DNA of 64,000 nt. Origin: Lachnospiraceae bacterium UBA7093 (GTDB lineage: Bacteria > Bacillota > Clostridia > Lachnospirales > Lachnospiraceae). A program made the position numbers and the translations under genes. Below the pieces are notes generated by a model. That model did not search any database. It was not told the DNA's origin and saw only the letters and a program-made list of their open reading frames with translations. The DNA lies in contig DKYT01000067.1 in assembly GCA_002492465.1 (NCBI GenBank), positions 3,243-67,242 of the forward strand, in the 5' to 3' direction. Shown here piece after piece: positions 8,396 through 16,213 of this stretch (position 1 is its first letter; the number at the start of each line of letters is the position of its first letter).

Positions 8396-8968
8396 ATGTT
8401 AGAAAATATAATAAAAATATGCCCTATTTTGATTTCGCTTGTATCTTTGGTGTATACTATATTTTTGAATAGGAAAACTCGGAAAATACGTGAAAAGGTT
8501 GAAAAAGTTCAACTGGATATTATAAAGGCAAGTGAACTATATGTACATGTGAAAAATTCAAAAAAAGTATATGAAGATGCAATGGCAGAACTAATAGTTG
8601 CTTGCTCTAATGAAGAATTAGGAATTGAAATTGTGCAAGAAAAATTTCTAAAGGCATATAATCGTTATACCGATTTTTTTAACGAAGTTAATGATTTTTG
8701 TATAATGGTAAATATCGGAGCAATAAAAGCTGAGAATTATATAAAAAACACAATCTCAGTAAATTTGTCAAAGTATGCCACAATACAATATGATACATTT
8801 GCAAGTTTACAAGGTATTGCTCATAAATATGGTTTTGAAGAATTAAGAAAGCCCGACTACAAAGCTTTTGAGGAATATGATAAGTTTTTAATTGCATATA
8901 ACGGAGGAGAAAATTCGGCATTTTGGACTGATATTAAAACAAAGCGTAGACAGAATGGATTTGAGTAA
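8396..8968 (+). CDS. Membrane-anchored helical island protein, function unknown (190 aa)
   Basis: The first 25 residues contain one hydrophobic span (IIKICPILISLVSLVYTIFL) followed by a basic stretch (NRKTRKIREK), so the protein is probably anchored with its bulk in the cytoplasm. The rest is predicted helical. It pairs with the 81-residue protein 12 bases upstream and ends about 170 bases before the right end of the island. Two-gene cassettes of a small soluble protein plus a membrane protein are common in toxin or abortive-infection loci, but nothing here proves that. Confidence 0.5.
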   Translation: MLENIIKICPILISLVSLVYTIFLNRKTRKIREKVEKVQLDIIKASELYVHVKNSKKVYEDAMAELIVACSNEELGIEIVQEKFLKAYNRYTDFFNEVNDFCIMVNIGAIKAENYIKNTISVNLSKYATIQYDTFASLQGIAHKYGFEELRKPDYKAFEEYDKFLIAYNGGENSAFWTDIKTKRRQNGFE

Positions 8969-9138
8969 CTTTTCAAAAAAGCAATGCAATGCTTTGGATA
9001 ATACCTTGGGTAAAACATATTTTAAAGAGGCAATTGTATATAGCCTATATTTTTAGAGGTACACGTTTCGAGCCCTTTTATTGCATGGAGGCATTGGTTT
9101 TGAGCCTATAATCAAAGAGGTTTTTGTTCCGTGAGGGC

Positions 9139-9177
9139 GATCAGGCGGCGAAGCTGGCGAAGATGAATGAAAACTGA
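9139..9177 (+). pseudogene. Displaced original 3' end of prfA, including attR (9139-9155)
   Basis: These bases encode DQAAKLAKMNEN and a stop, in line with a normal RF1 C-terminus. The first 17 bases are identical to attL. The fragment has no upstream coding context and marks where the chromosome resumes. Confidence 0.8.
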
Positions 9178-9203
9178 TAGATTAGAGGAAGTTAAAAAGC
9201 GTT

Positions 9204-9521
9204 ATGAAGAAAGTACGAATAACGGTACTGAGAAAAGAATTTTATCAAGACTTCGCGGAAGATTACTTGACGGAGGGAGCACAAGTTGGTTCCTGCGGGC
9301 TTTTGAATGTAGGAGATACTTTTCTTTTTGAGGGAAACGCTCAAATGCCTGAGGGGTTCTGCCCTTGGGCTTGGATTGATATTTATCAAAGTGTTAATGC
9401 TATATCCTCCGGATCTACGTTTACGCCTTGGAACCGGAGAGAGGCGCAGACGATTGTCTGCTGTACAGATGGTATTCGTCCAGTGGTATTCAAGGTAGAA
9501 GCAGTTGAGGATGGAACATGA
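9204..9521 (+). CDS. TIGR04076 family protein
   Basis: A 105-residue protein with the conserved features of the TIGR04076 family: an early KVRITVLRKEF strand, the central MPEGFCPWAWIDIYQSV block and the C-terminal CCTDGIRPVVFKVEAV. The function of this family is unknown; it is common in anaerobic Firmicutes. The gene lies directly right of the island boundary, so it was probably the original neighbour downstream of prfA. A strong hairpin terminator follows at 9599. Confidence 0.8.
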   Translation: MKKVRITVLRKEFYQDFAEDYLTEGAQVGSCGLLNVGDTFLFEGNAQMPEGFCPWAWIDIYQSVNAISSGSTFTPWNRREAQTIVCCTDGIRPVVFKVEAVEDGT

Positions 9522-9598
9522 CTGGGAAAACGATGTATGCTACTTGGAGAGTAATGCATGGAAATTGGGATAGAACCAAATTTAGCAAAAAGGAAATT

Positions 9599-9640
9599 GC
9601 CCTATATTAGCATCTGTTTGCTGATATGGGGCATTTTTTA
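9599..9640 (+). terminator. Rho-independent terminator after the TIGR04076 gene
   Basis: gccctatattagca (9599-9612) pairs with tgctgatatggggc (9619-9632) and is followed by a T run. Confidence 0.8.
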
Positions 9641-9648
9641 AAAAAACT

Positions 9649-9674
9649 TGTAACAAAAGAACATTTCGTACGTC
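9649..9674 (+). promoter_or_regulatory. ECF-type promoter upstream of the sigma factor gene
   Basis: TGTAAC (9649-9654), a 16-base spacer and CGTC (9671-9674) match the AAC/CGTC signature of ECF sigma promoters (SigM/SigX/SigW type). It lies directly before an ECF sigma gene, so autoregulation is the natural reading. Confidence 0.65.
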
Positions 9675-9709
9675 TAATCATTGAAAGATAAAAAGGTGGT
9701 GATAGGTAC

Positions 9710-10213
9710 GTGGATTTGGAAAACAGTTTTGAAAAAATATACCGGACATATTTCATGGAAGTATACTCTTATGTGATGACCCTTGCAAAGAATCCGGAAC
9801 AGGCGGAGGAGATTACCCAGGAAACCTTTTACCGGGCGATCAAAAGCAGGGACAACTATCGTGGAGAGGCAAGCGAACGTACATGGCTTTGCGCGATTGC
9901 AAAGAATATCTGTATGGATATGTTCCGAAAAAAGCGTGAAAAGGAAGAGCTGAGAGAGGAGATACCGGCGACTGTAAATGCCGTAAGCGGGGAGGTATAT
10001 TCTCTGGAAAAGCTGATGATGGACAAGTCATCCTCTCTGCAGATTCACCGGGTGCTCCATCAACTGGAGGAACCTTACAAAGAGGTTTTCAGCTTAAGAA
10101 TCTTTGGGGAGTTGTCCTTTCAAAGTATTGGGATGATTTTTGGCAAGTCGGAAAACTGGGCAAGAGTAACCTATCACCGTGCCAGACTAAAAATTCAGGA
10201 AAGATTGGCATAG
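9710..10213 (+). CDS. ECF RNA polymerase sigma factor
   Basis: This 167-residue extracytoplasmic-function sigma factor redirects RNA polymerase to a small stress regulon. Region 2 spans about residues 10-80 (EQAEEITQETFYRAI, then RTWLCAIAKNICMDMFRKK). Region 4 spans about 108-165 and ends in a helix-turn-helix (FQSIGMIFGKSENWARVTYHRARLKI). The start is the GTG at 9710, seven bases after AAGGTGGTGAT. The anti-sigma gene starts 19 bases downstream, and the promoter upstream carries the matching ECF signature. Confidence 0.93.
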   Translation: MDLENSFEKIYRTYFMEVYSYVMTLAKNPEQAEEITQETFYRAIKSRDNYRGEASERTWLCAIAKNICMDMFRKKREKEELREEIPATVNAVSGEVYSLEKLMMDKSSSLQIHRVLHQLEEPYKEVFSLRIFGELSFQSIGMIFGKSENWARVTYHRARLKIQERLA

Positions 10214-10232
10214 ACGCCGGAATGGAGGAATT

Positions 10233-11240
10233 ATGAGCGAATTAAAATATGATTGCGAATTGATACAGGATCTGCTTCCCCTTTATCAGGATGGGGTATG
10301 CAGCAACAGCAGCAGGAACGTGGTGGAGGAACATTTGCAGGATTGTGGGAGCTGCCGGGAAGTGGCGCAGAAGCTGAAAAATTGTAAAGTGGATGAGATG
10401 CTTACCAGGGAAAAAGAGACGGTTCTGACCGCACATGAGAAAAAGGAGCGGAGAAGAACGCTGACGGCAGGGATTGTGACGGCAGGCATTCTAATGATCC
10501 CGGTAATCGTCTGCCTGATCTGTAATATTGCCATCGGTCACGGGCTGGATTGGTTTTTTATTGTACTTGCGGCTATGCTGCTTACAGCGTCATTGACAGT
10601 TCTGCCATTGCTGGTGCAAAATAGAAGATGGATATGGACCATTGGAGGCGCTGTGTGCAGTCTGTTGCTTCTGCTTTTGGTGTGTTGTATTTACAGCCGG
10701 GGGAATTGGTTTGGAGTGGCGGCAGTATCCAGTGTCTTAGGTATATCGGTATTTCTTGCACCTTATGTTATATGTAATATTCCCCTCCCGAAAACCCTGG
10801 CGGACAAAAAGGGACTGCTTGTGATGGGGTGGGATACCATATGGCTGTATGGATTGATTGGAGTTTGCGGGGCATTTGTTCAGGGCGGCGGTTTTTATTG
10901 GCGCGTGAGTCTTCTGATTACCACATATTGCCTTTGGCTTCCCTGGTTCATTTTTGGAATATGCAGATATCTCAAGGCAAATACCTATGTAAAGGCAGGA
11001 CTGATTGTGATTGCCGCGGGTGTGTTTACTGCAGTGACAAACAGCGTGATAGAGGCGATAACAGGGATACCGAACGGAGGAAACATTTTGGAGATAGAGC
11101 TGACATCAGGTTATACCTCCGGGAATATAACTGGCATCATGCTGGCAGCCTTTGGGGCTTTGGCTGTCATCACAGGCGTAGGTTTGGTAATAGCAGGGTT
11201 GATTAGACAAAAGAAGAATGCGGAGGATGAAAAAAAATAA
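10233..11240 (+). CDS. Membrane anti-sigma factor with an N-terminal zf-HC2 zinc domain
   Basis: It should hold the neighbouring sigma factor inactive at the membrane until a signal is sensed. The first ~50 residues carry the anti-sigma zinc motif (EEHLQDCGSCREV, the HxxxCxxC pattern). They are followed by a cytoplasmic linker and a run of about eight hydrophobic segments from residue ~75 to ~325. A multi-span membrane part is longer than in the simplest single-span anti-sigma factors, so it may itself sense membrane or envelope state. The gene is co-transcribed with the sigma gene. Confidence 0.82.
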   Translation: MSELKYDCELIQDLLPLYQDGVCSNSSRNVVEEHLQDCGSCREVAQKLKNCKVDEMLTREKETVLTAHEKKERRRTLTAGIVTAGILMIPVIVCLICNIAIGHGLDWFFIVLAAMLLTASLTVLPLLVQNRRWIWTIGGAVCSLLLLLLVCCIYSRGNWFGVAAVSSVLGISVFLAPYVICNIPLPKTLADKKGLLVMGWDTIWLYGLIGVCGAFVQGGGFYWRVSLLITTYCLWLPWFIFGICRYLKANTYVKAGLIVIAAGVFTAVTNSVIEAITGIPNGGNILEIELTSGYTSGNITGIMLAAFGALAVITGVGLVIAGLIRQKKNAEDEKK

Positions 11241-11266
11241 GCGTTGGCTTATGGCGGTTTAAAAAA

Positions 11267-11962
11267 ATGATAGCAAGAAAGATATTGATCATCGAGGACG
11301 ATAAAGACCTTGCGGGAATAACCCGGGATATGTTGAAAAGCTACGGGTACGAAGTTGCAATGGTGGAAAGCTGTGAAAAGGCGTTTGAGATTCTTACCAA
11401 TGAGCAGTTTCATCTGTTGCTTGTGGATATTAACTTACCTGATGGGACGGGCTTTGAGGTATGCCGGGAGCTTAGAAGGGTATCCAGGGTTCCAGTGATC
11501 TTTGCCAGTGCGAGAACCGGTGAGGACGATAAAATCAAAGGGCTTGACATGGGAGGAGACGATTATCTTGCCAAGCCTTATTCCCTCAGGGAGCTTTTGG
11601 CGAGGGTAAATGCGCTGATCCGCCGAACCTATGACGCAGGCGGGGAAGAACCGGTGTACCGGCTGGGTGATATTATCGTTGACAGGAACAACAGAACAGT
11701 GGAAAAGAAGGGCAGGGAGATCAGGCTGGCACTTAAGGAATTTGATCTTCTTGCCTATTTGTGCGCTCATGCAGGTCAGGTAATCCGAAAGGAGGAGCTG
11801 CTACATGAGGTTTGGGGCGTTTTTTCGGAAGCGGAGATCGCTACCGTTGCGGTGCACATCAGATGGCTCAGGGAAAAACTGGAGGAAGATCCCTCAAACC
11901 CGCGATTGATTAAAACGGTGTGGGGAGTGGGATATCAGCTTGATCAAGCCGTAGAATCATAA
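11267..11962 (+). CDS. OmpR/PhoB-family response regulator
   Basis: A 231-residue regulator. The receiver domain (1-120) has the acidic pocket IIEDD and the phosphorylated aspartate D54 (LLVDINLPDG). The winged-helix DNA-binding domain (~130-228) has the usual LKEFDLLAYL, VSEAEIATVAVHIRWLREKL-like and GVGYQL elements. The cognate kinase starts 20 bases downstream. The gene begins 26 bases after the anti-sigma gene, so all four regulators may share one transcript. The target genes are not evident. Confidence 0.92.
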   Translation: MIARKILIIEDDKDLAGITRDMLKSYGYEVAMVESCEKAFEILTNEQFHLLLVDINLPDGTGFEVCRELRRVSRVPVIFASARTGEDDKIKGLDMGGDDYLAKPYSLRELLARVNALIRRTYDAGGEEPVYRLGDIIVDRNNRTVEKKGREIRLALKEFDLLAYLCAHAGQVIRKEELLHEVWGVFSEAEIATVAVHIRWLREKLEEDPSNPRLIKTVWGVGYQLDQAVES

Positions 11963-11982
11963 GGGGTTGGAAACGAGGGAAA

Positions 11983-13143
11983 ATGAAACGAAAATTTGCG
12001 CAACTGGTCATTGTATGCATTTGCTGTTTTTTAGCGTTGACGGTGGGAAGTTTAGTCTTTATGGAAAACAGGATAAAAACAGAAGAAACGGGAAGCAAAC
12101 TGGTGCTTTTGAATGAAATCGACCAGCTGACTACCGATAAAGATGGGAGTAATCCGGCAAAAGAGGAGATTGCCCGGCTCGGTGAGCTGCTCAAAAGGGA
12201 GAGTGCAGAAGGGCAGAAAACGATGGCAGGAGAACTTTCCCTTATCTATATGACGGCAGCCCTTTTGTGCATGGCGGCGGTGTTTTGGGTCGTTTATAGC
12301 AGAATCCTGGCTCCTTTTTACAGGCTGGAAAAATACGCGGACGAGATTGCAAAGGGAAATATGGATTTCCCCCTGGAGGTTGAAAGAAGTAATTTTTTTG
12401 GAGCGTTTACCTGGGCGTTTGACCATATGCGCAAAGAGATCACAGAGGCAAGGGAGCGGGAAAAAAGCGCGATCGATGAAAATAAAACGATTATCGCCAC
12501 TCTGTCCCACGATATCAAAACGCCGGTTGCATCCATCAGGGCATACGCGGAAGGGCTGGAAGCAAGTTTAGAGGTTGATTATGAGCAAAGGGAACGTTAT
12601 CTGCAGGTGATTATCAGAAAATGTGATGAGGTTACGCGGCTGACCAATGACCTTGTTTTACATTCCCTTTCGGAGCTGGAGCGGTTGACAATTATGCGGC
12701 AAGAGATTGCAATACGAAAGGTCATCACAGATACGCTGGAGGATCTGGAGTACGATCGCGTAGAGATACCGGAATCTCTGCCGGAGGCATGGGTTTATGG
12801 AGATGAAAAGCGCATTGCCCAGGTTCTTTCAAATCTCATAGAAAATGCCCGGAAATATGCGCCAGGCGCAAGGGTAGAGGTAAGCGCCGCCGTTGGGGAA
12901 AACAGGTATGAAATTTGCGTAAGAGACTATGGAAAGGGTATTCCTCCGGAGGATATGCCTTTTGTGATGGATAAATTTTACCGTGGAAAGAATGTGGAGG
13001 ATAAGCCGGGATCAGGGCTTGGTCTGTATATTGTAAAGTATATTATGAAGAAAATGGGAGGAGGCGTGACCCTCTACAGCCATGCAGATGGACTGGAAGT
13101 ATTGTTGTGGCTGCCAGCTATAACCGGAAGGGAAATGAGCTGA
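11983..13143 (+). CDS. Membrane sensor histidine kinase with HAMP domain
   Basis: This 386-residue kinase has two membrane spans (about 6-26 and 86-106) bounding a short extracellular loop, then a HAMP linker (~107-160). The dimerisation domain carries H176 (ATLSHDIKTPVASI). The ATPase domain has the N box (NLIENARKYA), G1 (VRDYGKGIP) and G2 (GSGLGLYIVKY). It should phosphorylate the adjacent regulator. The extracellular loop is only ~55 residues, too small for a classic ligand-binding domain, as in intramembrane-type sensors. Confidence 0.93.
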   Translation: MKRKFAQLVIVCICCFLALTVGSLVFMENRIKTEETGSKLVLLNEIDQLTTDKDGSNPAKEEIARLGELLKRESAEGQKTMAGELSLIYMTAALLCMAAVFWVVYSRILAPFYRLEKYADEIAKGNMDFPLEVERSNFFGAFTWAFDHMRKEITEAREREKSAIDENKTIIATLSHDIKTPVASIRAYAEGLEASLEVDYEQRERYLQVIIRKCDEVTRLTNDLVLHSLSELERLTIMRQEIAIRKVITDTLEDLEYDRVEIPESLPEAWVYGDEKRIAQVLSNLIENARKYAPGARVEVSAAVGENRYEICVRDYGKGIPPEDMPFVMDKFYRGKNVEDKPGSGLGLYIVKYIMKKMGGGVTLYSHADGLEVLLWLPAITGREMS

Positions 13144-13158
13144 CGAGAATATATATTT

Positions 13159-14010
13159 CTAATGAGAAGGGGTGGAAAATTTTTCATAATACTGCTGCGC
13201 CTCTTCTGCTGATAGGGAAAAACGTCGGATTAGCTTATTTATAATGATATCTTTACTTTTACCGTCTTCAAGGTAATCGAGAATAAATGCAGCGATACCC
13301 TCAGAACGTCCTTCAATAACCCCTTCCTCCCTGATATATGCCTTTTCTTCCCATAACTGCATATATTTTACCCCCATTTTTTCTGATAATTTCACTTTTT
13401 TTACCCGGTCGTGGATCTGTTTGATCTTACTGCTTGCTGTTGCCCCCGCGGCTTGATCCGTAGACGTATGAATATATTTCATAAAATCAAGGAATTCCTG
13501 AGAAAAATCCTGCCTGTTCTTCCCGTTTGTGTTAATAAAGACCCGAATAGCGCCATCCTCCAGCTTCAGATCTGGGCATTCCCGGCAGGCACCCTCAAAG
13601 GTGTAGCGGTATAAACCTCTGTGGAACAGGTCAAAAGGAGCGATGAGAATAAAACAACTGTCATTCAAGAGATTGAAGTCCTTGCTTCCCGGCTCTAAGA
13701 GGGAAACATCCAGCTGCGCTTGATAATAGCGGCTTCTCTTGCGGAGGTTTCCGGTATCGCGTTGTTGCATTTCCGTGTAATAAAGTCGATGTTCTTGATC
13801 CATGCTGACCACGTCAAGGCGGATCTGTCTTAAATCAGGAGAGACCCGTAATTCTTTTTCTGTTTCAGTTTTTCCCAAAAGAGCGATTTCTTTTTCCAGG
13901 AGAATACTGACTGTTGCCCGGTAGGCATCGCAATCCTCCATGGTTTCGGAAAAGAGGAAGCGGTCGATCAGATTTAATTCCTCCAGTTTGGTGATAACAT
14001 TGTTTTTCAT
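13159..14010 (-). CDS. Rpn/PD-(D/E)xK family transposase-like nuclease
   Basis: This 283-residue protein belongs to the recombination-promoting nuclease group often labelled PD-(D/E)XK nuclease family transposase. The nuclease core is in the first ~150 residues, with RLDVVSMDQEHRLYYTEMQQRD giving the D...ExQ pattern of the active site. The C-terminal part has the typical RSEGIAAFILDYLEDGKS and RFSLSAEEAQQYYEKF segments. Such genes are numerous in Lachnospiraceae and often sit alone. It converges with the kinase gene, 15 bases apart. A hairpin overlaps its ribosome site (see 14012-14038). Confidence 0.8.
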   Translation of the reverse strand: MKNNVITKLEELNLIDRFLFSETMEDCDAYRATVSILLEKEIALLGKTETEKELRVSPDLRQIRLDVVSMDQEHRLYYTEMQQRDTGNLRKRSRYYQAQLDVSLLEPGSKDFNLLNDSCFILIAPFDLFHRGLYRYTFEGACRECPDLKLEDGAIRVFINTNGKNRQDFSQEFLDFMKYIHTSTDQAAGATASSKIKQIHDRVKKVKLSEKMGVKYMQLWEEKAYIREEGVIEGRSEGIAAFILDYLEDGKSKDIIINKLIRRFSLSAEEAQQYYEKFSTPSH

Positions 14011-14011
14011 A

Positions 14012-14038
14012 CATTTTCCTCCTGTGTGCAGGAAAATG
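14012..14038 (-). promoter_or_regulatory. Hairpin covering the ribosome-binding site of the Rpn gene
   Basis: On the minus strand CATTTTCCT pairs perfectly over nine bases with AGGAAAATG, which directly precedes the start codon at 14010. The AGGAGG Shine-Dalgarno straddles loop and stem, so translation of the nuclease may be held down. The rest of 14040-14275 shows no gene. Confidence 0.5.
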
Positions 14039-14274
14039 CAGATTGGAGTCAGGCATGTACCATGCGTTTCTCTACCCGTTTCCTGCGGTTTTGTTTAAGA
14101 TCATTGGGATTTCAAGCAGGATTTCGGGGATGTTAGAACAGAATGTTCCGTAAGATACAGCCTGAGCCATAATAGAAATCGTTTGCTTTGAAAGATATAT
14201 TAGCACAGAATTGACGATATATCAACATATAAGATTTAGAAAATAGAACTGGCACAAAAGGCTGGAAGTTACCC

Positions 14275-14331
14275 TATGGCTGAAAAAGACCGATGCCGGG
14301 GTATAATGTTCCGGCATCGGTCTTTTCAGCC
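14275..14331 (-). terminator. Terminator of the maltodextrin operon, overlapping the last stop codon
   Basis: An almost perfect 21-bp stem (GGCTGAAAAGACCGATGCCGG with its complement) lies across 14278-14331 on the minus strand with an internal T run. The TGA stop of the last permease gene is inside the stem. Confidence 0.8.
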
Positions 14332-15165
14332 TTTTACACTTCCTGTTGTCAGACCCGCCACGAAAAATTTCTGGCAGAAAATAAACACGATCAATATGGG
14401 AAGCAGGCTGAATACGGATAAAGCAAACACATACCCCCATTGTGTGAATTGATGCTGTCCGAAAAAACCTGATATGGCAATTGGAATGGTCCGTTTTAAA
14501 TTATCGTTGATTACCGTGTTTGCCCAGGGAAATTCTTCCCATGCGGTGAGAAAATTAAAGATAGACACGGAGGCAATTCCGGGTTTTGCCAGAGGGATAA
14601 TAATTTTTCTGAACACGGTGAGCACGCTTCCTCCGTCCATATAGGTTGCCTCGTCTAATTCTTTTGGAATATTTTCCACAAAGCCTTTGATCATAAAGGT
14701 GGAGTAGGGAATGGTCCATGCGGTATAAAATGGAATCAGCCCGACCAGTGAATTGATTACATTCAGCTTTACCGCTAACTGATATTGGGGAATGATAAGG
14801 GTAAGTCCTGGAATGATCATTGTCAGTACGATAAAGGAAAATAAAAAGTTTCTTCCCGGAAAAGAAAAACGGGCGATCACATATCCTAATGCCGAGGCAA
14901 TCAGCGCGGCTGATAAAACAGAGCAGACGGCAACAAAAAAGCTGTTTAGAAAGTTTATATAAAACTTTCCCTGATTCAGTATATAGGCATAATTTTCAAG
15001 GGTAATTTGTTTTAGCCCGGGAAGAAATTTAGGAGGATATTCATACAAGGCTCCATTGGGCTTTAAAGAAGTGCTGACCATATAGATCATAGGCAGCACA
15101 ACGACCGCCAAAGCGCCTATTAAGACAAGATGGAGTATGATTTGAACGATAGATTTTCTTTTCAT
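14326..15165 (-). CDS. Sugar ABC transporter permease, MalG type
   Basis: A 279-residue inner-membrane permease with six predicted spans. The coupling-helix EAA motif appears as ELDEATYMDGGSVLTVFRKIIIPLAKPG (about residues 164-192), which docks with the ATPase. It follows the MalF-type gene by 12 bases and forms the transmembrane channel with it. The operon has no ATPase gene; in Gram-positive sugar importers a shared MsmX-type ATPase encoded elsewhere usually serves. The gene's stop lies in the operon terminator. Confidence 0.92.
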   Translation of the reverse strand: MKRKSIVQIILHLVLIGALAVVVLPMIYMVSTSLKPNGALYEYPPKFLPGLKQITLENYAYILNQGKFYINFLNSFFVAVCSVLSAALIASALGYVIARFSFPGRNFLFSFIVLTMIIPGLTLIIPQYQLAVKLNVINSLVGLIPFYTAWTIPYSTFMIKGFVENIPKELDEATYMDGGSVLTVFRKIIIPLAKPGIASVSIFNFLTAWEEFPWANTVINDNLKRTIPIAISGFFGQHQFTQWGYVFALSVFSLLPILIVFIFCQKFFVAGLTTGSVKG

Positions 15166-15177
15166 TATGTTCCTCCC

Positions 15178-16059
15178 TTACGGATTTTTTTGCTGCATCA
15201 TCCGAAATTGGATAAGCGCCAATATTGCCAGTACCATCGTGATGATGAAGGACAGCGCTGCCGAGTAGCCGAATGCCCCGGTGCCGAAAGCTTTATGGTA
15301 CATCCAGGTGAGAACTACATCCGTCTTGTGCCCGGGTTCTCCGCCGGTAATCATTTTGACGGACGTAAATACATTAAAGCCGCCGATTGTGAGCATAACG
15401 AGGGCAAACAGGATTGTTCCTTTTATACAGGGAAGAGTGACATGAAAAAGTCTTCCAAGGGCGTTTGCACCGTCAATAGAAGCTGCTTCATATAAATCGG
15501 CAGGTACTGTCTGAAGCGCTGCAAGAAATACTACCATGTTCCAGCCGATCCCTTTCCATATACCAAGGAGCATGGCTACTGTGAGTCCGCCCCATCTGGT
15601 ATCCAGCCAGTGAATATTCTGGGGGGCGGCATGAATTACGTTTACGAGAAAATAGTTGAGCAAACCTTCCGTATTGAAAACGTATTTAAATACCAGCGAA
15701 GCGATTACCCAGGATGTGATTACCGGAAGATAATACAGCACCCGGTATCCTACTTTGAAACGGGTAACCTGATTGATTAAAAAAGCGGTCAAAAAGCCAA
15801 GAATCATTTGCCCGGGTACCGTTACCAGGGTATAGACTATGGTATTGGCAAATGAAACCCGGAAATATTTATCATTTAAAACCTCTCTATAGTTTTGGAG
15901 ACCAATAAAATTCTGCCCATGGATACTGCCAAAATCCCATTCAAAAAAACTCATGACAAAAAGCTTGATGATGGGATACAGAGTAAAGGTTCCGAAAATG
16001 ATAAGCCCGGGTAAAAGCAGCAGACCTATTTGCAATTTTCCCTTTTTGGAGATTTTCAT
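15178..16059 (-). CDS. Sugar ABC transporter permease, MalF type
   Basis: A 293-residue permease with six predicted spans. The EAA loop reads DLYEAASIDGANALGRLFHVTLPCIKG (about residues 192-218). It pairs with the MalG-type permease 12 bases downstream and is fed by the binding protein encoded upstream. The 154-base gap between the binding-protein gene and this one holds an 8-bp inverted repeat (agggctgc 16077-16084, gcagccct 16140-16147). This could stabilise or shorten the upstream transcript so that the binding protein is made in excess; that is inference. Confidence 0.92.
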   Translation of the reverse strand: MKISKKGKLQIGLLLLPGLIIFGTFTLYPIIKLFVMSFFEWDFGSIHGQNFIGLQNYREVLNDKYFRVSFANTIVYTLVTVPGQMILGFLTAFLINQVTRFKVGYRVLYYLPVITSWVIASLVFKYVFNTEGLLNYFLVNVIHAAPQNIHWLDTRWGGLTVAMLLGIWKGIGWNMVVFLAALQTVPADLYEAASIDGANALGRLFHVTLPCIKGTILFALVMLTIGGFNVFTSVKMITGGEPGHKTDVVLTWMYHKAFGTGAFGYSAALSFIITMVLAILALIQFRMMQQKNP

Positions 16060-16213
16060 AGATATCCTTTCTTTACAGGGCTGCGCACCGCTATTATATA
16101 TGTTACGCTTTATTGGTTGACCGACCGTCCGGCGGCGGGGCAGCCCTATTTGACTTTTAAGTAAGAGTCTTATATAATAATGTGGATGTCAAAAGCTATG
16201 ACAGTCACAGGTT

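Larger units (their letters stand above)
1723..9155 (+). mobile_element. AT-rich genomic island integrated in the 3' end of prfA
   Basis: The 17-bp sequence gatcaggcggcgaagct occurs at the prfA 3' end (1723-1739) and again at 9139-9155, where it is followed by an alternative RF1 tail ending at a stop at 9177. Between them the DNA is much richer in A+T than either side. It carries a recombinase fragment at the left end and only uncharacterised or defence-like genes. This is the classic layout of an element that enters a gene end and restores it. No intact integrase is present, so the island is probably immobile or needs help in trans. Confidence 0.85.
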
